Assembly: GCA_009827215.1 (NCBI GenBank)
Contig: WUAJ01000023.1
Coordinates: forward strand, 1-19,259
DNA: 19,259 nucleotides
Direction: 5' to 3'
From: Phycisphaeraceae bacterium
Lineage (GTDB): Bacteria; Planctomycetota; Phycisphaerae; Phycisphaerales; UBA1924
Shown here: in pieces, positions 13,800 through 19,259 of the stretch
Layout of the letters: each line of letters starts with the position of its first letter
How positions within the stretch are numbered: position 1 is the first letter of the stretch
Program-made: the position numbers and the translations under genes
The notes under the pieces: model-generated
Database searches by the model: none
Told to the model about the DNA's origin: nothing
Seen by the model: the letters and a program-made list of their open reading frames with translations, nothing else

Positions 13800-14321
13800 A
13801 TGATCTGCCCATTCTGTAACCACAACGAGGACAAGGTGATCGATTCGCGTTCGACCGAGTCCGGAGCGGTCATCCGTCGCCGTCGGCATTGCCTCAAATG
13901 CGATCGGCGCTTCACGACCTATGAGCGCGTCGAGCCGACAGGCCGACTGATGGTCGTCAAGCGGGACGGATCGCGCGTGCCCTTCAGCAGCGAGAACATC
14001 ATGCGAGGCGTCGCCAACGCATGCGGCAAGCGCCCGATCTCAGAAGACATCAAGCAACAACTCGCCGGCGAAGTCGAGGACGAGCTCCACGCGGAATACG
14101 AGCGCGAGGTTCCGACCCAGATCATCGGCGAGCGTGTGATGAGCAAGCTGAGAGGCGTAGACAAGATCGCGTATATCCGCTTTGCGACTGAGCACCTTCA
14201 ACTCTCTACGCTCGAGGACATTCAGAGAGAACTGGATGACCTCTCTTCTCGACCTACCGCGGGACCAGATCAAGCGTCCTTGTTTGTTTCAGGACGCTCG
14301 GCAAAGCATCCGAAGCACTGA
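13800..14321 (+). CDS. nrdR: NrdR, repressor of ribonucleotide reductase genes
   Basis: The product (173 aa) has the NrdR zinc ribbon, CPFC near residues 3-6 and CLKC near 31-34 (HCLKCDRRFTTYERV), followed by the ATP-cone domain (LMVVKRDGSRVPFSSENIMRGVANACGKRPIS) that senses ATP and dATP. It represses nrd promoters when dATP is high. ATG 13800 matches the canonical N-terminus M-x-CPxC and is preceded by GGAGG; a GTG at 13779 would add seven unlikely residues. The tail after about residue 150 (RPTAGPDQASLFVSGRS) is a short lineage-specific extension. Its TGA and the stop of the convergent LuxR gene together form the palindrome TGATCA, with no bases between. Confidence 0.96.
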   Translation: MICPFCNHNEDKVIDSRSTESGAVIRRRRHCLKCDRRFTTYERVEPTGRLMVVKRDGSRVPFSSENIMRGVANACGKRPISEDIKQQLAGEVEDELHAEYEREVPTQIIGERVMSKLRGVDKIAYIRFATEHLQLSTLEDIQRELDDLSSRPTAGPDQASLFVSGRSAKHPKH

Positions 14322-15080
14322 TCATCTGTTATTGTCACACTTGGGAATGTACTTCGAGAACTGTACACGCTGACGACTCGCGTCATCAACTTGAAGTGCC
14401 GCGAGCTTTGCGAGCGCGATGAGTTCACCACGATCGTGGATATCGAGCTTGTCTCCGATGTTGTCGCGATGATTATCAACCGTTGAGACCGATCGGCTCA
14501 GTTGTTTCGCGATATCTTTGGCGCGAAGTCCCTGGCCCATAAAAGCAAGAACTTCAAGCTCTCGATTGGTGAGTACATCAAGCTTACCCAAGTCATTGAT
14601 GCTTGCATGAATCACCATCTCGTTATTGCGTTCAGATGATGCAAACTCGTATTCCTTAGATGTGATTTGCTCAACAGTGATCAGCGCGAACTCCTTAGTC
14701 GAGTCCTCGTGTATCAGTGTGATTGGGCGCATAAGTGTGCGCAGTCGGAATCCACCAAGAATTTCGAGGAATGTAATCCGCTTACCAGATTCGATTGCGA
14801 GTTTCGCGGCTTTGTAGCGTTCACGCGCCCAGTTCTCAGGCGCAAAGTCGTAAAGGGTCTTTCCAATGACACCGTCGATTGAATCACACTGGAAACCGCG
14901 TGCGGCGACATCATTGCAGCAGATAATGCGGTCATCGCTATCCCAGACCATGATCGAGACGGCGTACATCCCAGTCAGTAGTTCCAGAAACAGTCGGTCG
15001 GGAGTGAGCGGCGGGAGCATCCGAAAGGATGGATGAATACTACTTGTCTCGGAATTCGATTGGTTTTGTTCAATGGTCAT
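14322..15080 (-). CDS. PAS-LuxR transcriptional regulator (copy 1)
   Basis: The product (252 aa from the ATG at 15080) has an N-terminal PAS-type sensor (about 35-145: AVSIMVWDSDDRIICCNDVAARGF, GKTLYDFAPENWARER) and a C-terminal LuxR/GerE helix-turn-helix (LTNRELEVLAFMGQGLRAKDIAKQLSRSVSTVDNHRDNIGDKL). There is no receiver domain or phosphorylatable Asp, so the input is probably a ligand or redox state sensed by PAS. ATG 15080 has GAGG 9 bases upstream and is preferred to the TTG at 15083. It follows a paralogue after a 63-base gap. Target genes are unknown. Confidence 0.9.
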   Translation of the reverse strand: MTIEQNQSNSETSSIHPSFRMLPPLTPDRLFLELLTGMYAVSIMVWDSDDRIICCNDVAARGFQCDSIDGVIGKTLYDFAPENWARERYKAAKLAIESGKRITFLEILGGFRLRTLMRPITLIHEDSTKEFALITVEQITSKEYEFASSERNNEMVIHASINDLGKLDVLTNRELEVLAFMGQGLRAKDIAKQLSRSVSTVDNHRDNIGDKLDIHDRGELIALAKLAALQVDDASRQRVQFSKYIPKCDNNR

Positions 15081-15143
15081 CAATTATGGCCTCAGGTAAT
15101 GAATGACCGAAGTATAACAGATTTGATTGAGTTTGAGCTGGAT

Positions 15144-15941
15144 TTAGTTCGATTCGCTGAGTTTGCTTTTGAATCGGGGCAAGCCAAAACTAACCTGCTT
15201 CTTTGAAGCATCCTCGATTTCTAGAGCTGCCTCTCGTGCCATTCCCACGAGTTCGATGCGGTCTGTGATTCCGAGCTTCACTCCGATTCGTTCTCTATGT
15301 CGATCGATTGTAGAGACTGAGCGATGGAGGCGCTCAGCGATCTGCTTTTGCCTCAGACCCTGTCCCATGAGTGCGATGACTTCGAGTTCACGAGGAGTGA
15401 GTACGGCAAGTTGTCCCAGATCAATCACCTGCGCGTCGATCAGCTCGTCGGGACTCTTTCGGTTCCTGAGCCATCGAAGCTTCGCGGGCGTGACATGCTC
15501 AACAGTGGTAAACATGAGCCATTCATCTTTCCCGTTTCGATGGATTTTGATCGGATTCATCGTGGAACTCAGTCGTGTACCAGCGAGAATCTCGAGCACA
15601 ATGATCGGGTGTCCACGCTCGATCGCGAGCTGCATGATCCGGATGCGTTCCTCGGCCCATTCCTTTGGAGCAAGCTCCAAGAGGTTTTTCCCCACGAGGG
15701 ATTCTGTGTCATGTCCAGGGAAAGCATTTGCGACAATCTTGTTCGCAAAAAGAATTGTCCCATCAGGGGTTGTCGCGAGGATCGATGTAGCGTGAAATCC
15801 TTTGATGAGACTCTGAACAATCAAGTGCGCAAACTCATCATCCAGTTGAAATGACGAACCTGGAGTCAACTCCTCGGCGTGCTCGGATGAGCCGTCGTTC
15901 GGTACTGATAGTGACTCGTTGTTCACGAGCATGTCCCTCAT
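15144..15941 (-). CDS. PAS-LuxR transcriptional regulator (copy 2)
   Basis: Same architecture as its downstream neighbour: PAS sensor (SILATTPDGTILFANKIVANAF, GKNLLELAPKEWAEERIRIMQLAIERGHPIIVLEILAGTRL in pattern) and LuxR helix-turn-helix (LTPRELEVIALMGQGLRQKQIAERLHRSVSTIDRHRERIGVKL). The two proteins align along their whole length, including E-I-L-x-G-x-R-L and the short linker D-L-G-(K/Q)-L-x-V-L-T, so they are tandem duplicates that have diverged. The start is uncertain: the frame is open to a TTG at 15995, but ATG 15941 or 15932 is likelier, since the inverted repeats upstream would otherwise be in the coding region. Divergent from scoA, which it may control. Confidence 0.88.
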   Translation of the reverse strand: MRDMLVNNESLSVPNDGSSEHAEELTPGSSFQLDDEFAHLIVQSLIKGFHATSILATTPDGTILFANKIVANAFPGHDTESLVGKNLLELAPKEWAEERIRIMQLAIERGHPIIVLEILAGTRLSSTMNPIKIHRNGKDEWLMFTTVEHVTPAKLRWLRNRKSPDELIDAQVIDLGQLAVLTPRELEVIALMGQGLRQKQIAERLHRSVSTIDRHRERIGVKLGITDRIELVGMAREAALEIEDASKKQVSFGLPRFKSKLSESN

Positions 15942-15987
15942 TGAACTCAAGACCGTCACAATCTTGCCCCACCCAAACAGATCAGTG

Positions 15988-16042
15988 CTCGGCAAACGGC
16001 TCGCCGAGTCGCATAGACTATACAGAGATTCGACAGTCTATG
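15988..16042. promoter_or_regulatory. Two inverted repeats between the PAS-LuxR gene and scoA
   Basis: CTCGGC (15988-15993) with GCCGAG (16003-16008) makes a dyad with a 9-base spacer, and CATAGACT (16012-16019) with AGTCTATG (16035-16042) an 8-bp perfect dyad with a 15-base spacer. The spacer of the second contains TATAC/GTATA, usable as a -10 in either direction. Such spacing is compatible with a dimeric regulator binding in successive major grooves. LuxR-type binding is a guess from position. Confidence 0.5.
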
Positions 16043-16073
16043 TACTGGGAAAAAACACCAATCGGAGATTCCA

Positions 16074-16805
16074 ATGGGGTCCAAAGTATACGCAACACCA
16101 TCGTCATGTTTCCAAAACCTGAAAGAACGAGGCGTCCTGTTTGACGGGATGATGTGCATGGTTGGTGGTTTCGGTTTATGTGGCATTCCAGAACAGCTCA
16201 TCATGGCGCTTCGTGACACGGGTGTGAAAGAACTCACATGTGTGTCCAACAACGCCGGTGTGGACGATTGGGGACTGGGTTTGTTGCTCGCTACAAAGCA
16301 GATCAAGAAAATGATCTCCTCGTATGTTGGTGAGAACGAAGAGTTTGCACGACAGTTTTTATCCAACGAACTCGAAGTTGAGTTCAATCCGCAAGGCACA
16401 CTCGCTGAACGAGTGCGTGCCGGTGGTGCTGGTATACCAGCGTTTTACACCGCAACCGGAGTCGGCACACAAGTCGCAGAAGGTAAAGAAACACGCGTCT
16501 TTGCAACTCCCAACGGCGGACAAGAACGAGAGTTTGTTATGGAGACCGGTCTGTTTGGTGACCTTGCTCTCGTCAAAGCCGCGAAAGCGGATCACTTTGG
16601 AAATCTTGTCTTTCACGCAACGGCACGAAACTTCAATCCTGAAATGGCGACCGGCGCCAGAATCACCATCGTGGAAGTTGACGAGATCGTCGAGACCGGC
16701 GCGATTGATGCAGATGAGATCCACCTGTCCGGCGTGTATGTTGACCGCGTCGTGCAAACGGTTTCAGAAAAGAGGATCGAGCAGCGAACTGTGAGTGCGT
16801 CATGA
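16074..16805 (+). CDS. scoA: 3-oxoacid CoA-transferase subunit A
   Basis: Subunit A of succinyl-CoA:3-ketoacid CoA-transferase (or the acetate/acetoacetyl type), family I CoA transferases. Landmarks are DGMMCMVGGFGLCGIPEQLI (glycine-rich N-terminal fold), ELTCVSNNAGVDDWGLGLLL, SSYVGENEEFARQFLSNELEVEFNPQGTLAERVRAGGAGIPAFYTATGVGT, and ADHFGNLVFHATARNFNP. The 243-aa length is right for a separate A subunit. The catalytic Glu resides in subunit B, which is not encoded next to it in this window. GGAG lies 7 bases before the ATG. The stop overlaps the next start by ATGA. Confidence 0.93.
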   Translation: MGSKVYATPSSCFQNLKERGVLFDGMMCMVGGFGLCGIPEQLIMALRDTGVKELTCVSNNAGVDDWGLGLLLATKQIKKMISSYVGENEEFARQFLSNELEVEFNPQGTLAERVRAGGAGIPAFYTATGVGTQVAEGKETRVFATPNGGQEREFVMETGLFGDLALVKAAKADHFGNLVFHATARNFNPEMATGARITIVEVDEIVETGAIDADEIHLSGVYVDRVVQTVSEKRIEQRTVSAS

Positions 16806-17182
16806 ATCAAGTACCATCTGAATCTGTTTCTGATTCGTTCGGTCCTATCAAATGGATGGTTATAAAACTAACCAAGACGACACCCGCCGTTCTATCCCTA
16901 TTCGGAGCTCTCTCGTTAATTCTGGCGGCCATATGCACAGTGGTTGGGATCAACCTCGTAAGCGGATTAGGCGTTCAAGATCTGATCAACCAATTCAATG
17001 GTGAATATGGAAGCTACTCCCTTCCTGTATTTCACGATGAACAAAGACCAGTCTTTCGACGATACTTTGGATTAGCGTTCCAGATGCTCAGTTTCGTATT
17101 CGGAGTCGTTGGTGGATTACTTCCAATGTGGTCAGTTGGGCGGTTGATATCAGATGCTATTCAATCTGGAGATAAGTCATGA
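16802..17182 (+). CDS. Small membrane protein with two TM helices
   Basis: No family recognised. The 126-aa product has a short polar N-terminus, a TM segment at about 30-53 (LSLFGALSLILAAICTVVGINLVSG), a polar extracytoplasmic loop (FNGEYGSYSLPVFHDEQRPVFRRY), and a second TM at about 90-112 (LAFQMLSFVFGVVGGLLPMW). It begins at the ATGA overlapping the scoA stop and its own stop overlaps the next start by ATGA, so the three genes are one operon. Translation probably depends on coupling because no independent Shine-Dalgarno is clear. Confidence 0.75.
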   Translation: MNQVPSESVSDSFGPIKWMVIKLTKTTPAVLSLFGALSLILAAICTVVGINLVSGLGVQDLINQFNGEYGSYSLPVFHDEQRPVFRRYFGLAFQMLSFVFGVVGGLLPMWSVGRLISDAIQSGDKS

Positions 17183-17439
17183 GCCAGACAGAAGCCGATT
17201 CCACTCGGAGTACAACGCCATTTTATGCTCGTCCCAAGTTTATCCTGTGTGCACTGACAGCTATTGTTTTCTTGATTTTGATCCTTCAGAACATGGAGTC
17301 GGTAATGATTCAGATCCTGTTCTGGAAAGCGTCCGCGCCCGCGGCATTGGTCTATGTGATCTTCGCGCTCGCCGGATTCGGAGCCGCGAGAATCACGCTC
17401 CGCCCTCGTTCCAAGAAAAACACGGGCGAGAGCAAGTGA
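17179..17439 (+). CDS. LapA-domain (DUF1049-like) small membrane protein
   Basis: The 86-aa product has two TM helices (FILCALTAIVFLILILQNMESV and ALVYVIFALAGFGAARITL) with the short N-x-x-x-V-x-I-x-F-W segment between them that is typical of LapA/YciS-type proteins, and a Lys/Arg-rich cytoplasmic tail. Relatives in other bacteria help assemble lipopolysaccharide or other envelope components, but no role can be assigned here. Third gene of the scoA operon, coupled by ATGA. No clear terminator follows before the convergent PEP-CTERM gene at 17484. Confidence 0.8.
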   Translation: MSQTEADSTRSTTPFYARPKFILCALTAIVFLILILQNMESVMIQILFWKASAPAALVYVIFALAGFGAARITLRPRSKKNTGESK

Positions 17440-17483
17440 TCCAATCGCGGTGCGTTGTGTATCGCAACGGCATCGAAGAGAGC

Positions 17484-18170
17484 TCATCGTCTCCGGCGGA
17501 GTCCAATCACAGTTCCCATCGCGAGCAAGCTGGTCGCGCCCGGAGTCGGTGTGATGGTGACATTGTCCACCAGTCCCGCGAACGCGGTGAATGTTCCATC
17601 GGGCATGCGTGCTGAGAGTTGGAGCGAATCAAAGCTCACGCCGTCGATAGACAGCGCCATGCCTACGAGATTGTCTCTTCCTCCAAGATCAGAGATCACG
17701 AACGAATCGCTTGCAACGACTTGGCCATCAAGCAGCGCATCGAGCGAGATCGTGTTGCCACCCCAAGGTCCGTTCTCGAACATCAGCAGATCGAGGGATG
17801 CAAAGTTCTCGACCTGTCCAGTGCTCATGTGGAATGAGGAGAGGATGTTAATCGAGAGATTGTCGCCCGCGATGAATGAGTTCCCGAAAGAAAGCGCGTT
17901 GGTCCCGCCGAGGACCCCTGGGAAGTCGTTGATCGCAAGTGTTGCATTCTCGACGATGAACTGACGCCCATATTCTCCCGGCTCAAACATCGCGCCGTCT
18001 GGATTGATCCCAGAGACATCGTTCAAGCGAGAAAAAGTGATCCCTCCATCGACGAATGTTTCGCCCGCGAAGCCTTCTCGTGCTGATTCGAAGTCCGCGA
18101 ACCCGGCGAGAGTTGGGCTCGCGATGAGCGTTGGGATGAGTGTGTGAACGATAAGTGTTCCCTTGTTCAT
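17484..18170 (-). CDS. Exported PEP-CTERM-like surface protein
   Basis: The 228-aa product has a signal peptide (GTLIVHTLIPTLIASPTLAG), a beta-rich middle (SLDALLDGQVVASDSFVISDL, GVSFDSLQLSARMPDG) and a C-terminal PTPGATSLLAMGTVIGLRRRR, that is Pro-rich motif, hydrophobic stretch and Arg cluster, as in PEP-CTERM sorting tails of Planctomycetes. Such proteins are handled by an exosortase and anchored or secreted. AGGA 7-8 bases before the ATG supports the start. The middle resembles all-beta extracellular domains with a calcium- or sugar-binding look, but no family is claimed. The HAF-repeat gene lies 48 bases upstream. Confidence 0.82.
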   Translation of the reverse strand: MNKGTLIVHTLIPTLIASPTLAGFADFESAREGFAGETFVDGGITFSRLNDVSGINPDGAMFEPGEYGRQFIVENATLAINDFPGVLGGTNALSFGNSFIAGDNLSINILSSFHMSTGQVENFASLDLLMFENGPWGGNTISLDALLDGQVVASDSFVISDLGGRDNLVGMALSIDGVSFDSLQLSARMPDGTFTAFAGLVDNVTITPTPGATSLLAMGTVIGLRRRR

Positions 18171-18218
18171 TGGGTGTCCTTTGTGATTGAAATGGTGGTG
18201 AGTACTTGAACGGTTAAA

Positions 18219-19259
18219 TCATGTGGTCGAACGCTTGCGTCGTGTGCTTAGCACGCCGCCCATCGCGAGTAGACCGAGAGCGCTTGGTGCTGGGACGAAT
18301 CCCTCGATGACAAACGCAGAAGTGATGCCGTCATGGAGCAAGCCGTATCCAACGATGTCGCCGTTGTTATTAACGCCGGTAGCTTCAATCAGCAGTGAGA
18401 ACATTGAGCTTTCATCAAGCAGGTTGTTGAGATCGTACATGGTGCCTTCGACCCATGCCCAGGCGCGCGAATCGATTCCTGAGTGCGTGCCGTCCCATGA
18501 GTATCCAACGATCATGCCATTGTCGTTGACATCATTTGCTTCCGAAGTGTTCAGCCCGTCGAGAGATCCGAGCAGTGTCGGAGGTGTTGGCGGTCCCATG
18601 AGGTCAGTCGTAAAGATCGCGGCTTGCCAAGCGCCGTCAGTCCCAAAGTTGGTGTGGCCAACGCTCATGCCGTTGTCATTGATCGCAGTGGCGATCGAGA
18701 AGTTGAAGCCCGCTGGGCCGAGATCACCCGTGAAGTACCCTCCGCGATCGTCTGGAATCGCGATGGATGCGGTGTCAGGATCTCCGAAGAAGAACGAGTG
18801 TCCGACCATGACACCAATGTTATTGATGCCAAGGTTTGAGCCCCCCATCCCGAGGGTGCCAACTGCTCGTCCTCCGGCGCTGTCCCACAAGAAACCTTCT
18901 CCGAATCCGCCGAAGAAACTCGCGCTCCCAACAATCTGTCCAAGGTTGTTGATATCGCGAGCGACAGAGTCGCCGACGGCTCCGAGGTCTGCGCCAAGAT
19001 CTGTGATCCGCCCGTTATCCCAGAGGGTCGCGGTGCGCATCCCTGTGGAAGTGACTTCGGAGTAACCAACAACTTGTCCCATGTTGTTGATCGCGTATCC
19101 GAAGGATGTGTCGTATCCCGAAGCGGCACCAAGGTTCATCCCTACGCCGTTCGCGTCCCAAACGGTGGTGCTGATCGAGAGTCCAGAGTTGGATTGGCCC
19201 ACGACTTGTCCGAGATCATTGATGTCGTGTGCGACTGTCGATCCGCCGGTAGGTCCTTG
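18219..19259 (-). CDS. HAF-repeat extracellular protein with PEP-CTERM-like tail (5' end outside the window)
   Basis: The reading frame is open to the window edge, so the gene starts beyond it. The visible 346 residues hold seven copies of a unit centred on (D/N)IN(D/N)xGx(V/I)VG, for example HDINDLGQVVGQS, YAINNMGQVVGYS, RDINNLGQIVGSA, LGINNIGVMVGHS, TAINDNGMSVGHT, NDVNDNGMIVGYS and TGVNNNGDIVGYG. This is the HAF extracellular repeat, which probably folds into a beta-propeller. The tail VPAPSALGLLAMGGVLSTRRKR is a PEP-CTERM-like sorting signal. The substrate or partner is unknown. A GTG at 19202 is an internal codon, not the start, since a further repeat lies upstream of it. Confidence 0.88.
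   Translation of the reverse strand, partial: QGPTGGSTVAHDINDLGQVVGQSNSGLSISTTVWDANGVGMNLGAASGYDTSFGYAINNMGQVVGYSEVTSTGMRTATLWDNGRITDLGADLGAVGDSVARDINNLGQIVGSASFFGGFGEGFLWDSAGGRAVGTLGMGGSNLGINNIGVMVGHSFFFGDPDTASIAIPDDRGGYFTGDLGPAGFNFSIATAINDNGMSVGHTNFGTDGAWQAAIFTTDLMGPPTPPTLLGSLDGLNTSEANDVNDNGMIVGYSWDGTHSGIDSRAWAWVEGTMYDLNNLLDESSMFSLLIEATGVNNNGDIVGYGLLHDGITSAFVIEGFVPAPSALGLLAMGGVLSTRRKRSTT

Noticed and set aside
17440..17483. Terminator between the LapA-like gene and the PEP-CTERM gene
   Set aside because: Only a weak CGTTG/CAACG dyad (about 5 bp) without a T run on either strand.
1..19259. CRISPR array, tRNA, rRNA, insertion sequence or prophage
   Set aside because: No evenly spaced direct repeats, no cloverleaf or rRNA-like stretch, and no transposase, integrase or phage structural gene was seen.

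Overview
The window looks like chromosomal DNA of a planctomycete, most likely a marine Phycisphaerae-type bacterium. Pointers are two surface proteins with C-terminal PEP-CTERM-like tails (short hydrophobic stretch then RRRR or RRKR), a seven-unit HAF-repeat protein, a 51-residue protein resembling the 'small basic protein' family of Planctomycetes/Verrucomicrobia/Chlamydiae, and a split version of a sulfotransferase-like plus class IV aminotransferase pair that I recall as a fusion in plants. Base composition is moderately GC-rich with visibly AT-richer patches (about 3.2-4.9, 12.83-13.15 and 14.3-17.2 kb). The assignment is inferred from gene content only.

Layout. 0-1.9 kb: the end of an unknown gene, a solitary nuoI (minus), and divergently a membrane protein with a SPOR-like C-terminus and the small basic protein. 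1.9-5.7 kb: a fold-type I aminotransferase, an overlapping minus pair (alpha/beta hydrolase, then a barrel-like outer-membrane protein), and a LOG-family protein. 5.7-8.2 kb: a two-gene minus operon, sulfotransferase-like protein then a class IV aminotransferase whose catalytic lysine position is histidine, facing a secreted esterase across a perfect palindrome. 8.2-11.9 kb, all minus: arsR, arsM, a tiny ORF, thrS.

The strongest find is upstream of thrS. A 15-codon ORF (10480 to 10433, minus) encodes MSKTTTTTGTTTTPL, with 9 Thr codons. It is followed directly by a GGCTGGCTGG segment that can pair with the 5' arm of a perfect 9-bp GC-rich hairpin plus U5, and then by thrS. This is the full layout of a ribosome-mediated transcription attenuator sensing charged tRNA-Thr, which I do not know as described for thrS in this phylum.

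11.9-14.3 kb: a padR-type regulator with its own perfect operator, coupled by ATGA overlap to a membrane protein (permease-prefix-like domain, TM, STN-like domain, coiled coil), then nrdR. 14.3-16.0 kb: two tandem PAS-LuxR paralogues (minus). 16.0-17.4 kb: divergent scoA without scoB, coupled by ATGA overlaps to two small membrane proteins. 17.4-19.26 kb: two PEP-CTERM-like surface proteins (minus), the last running off the window.

A recurring theme is genes without a Shine-Dalgarno sequence whose start codon lies 8-9 nt after a TANNNT box (nuoI, the 848 gene, the LOG gene and the Thr leader peptide), suggesting leaderless transcription alongside SD-led genes. All start-site choices and family names come from reading the sequence and from memory of families; no search was run.
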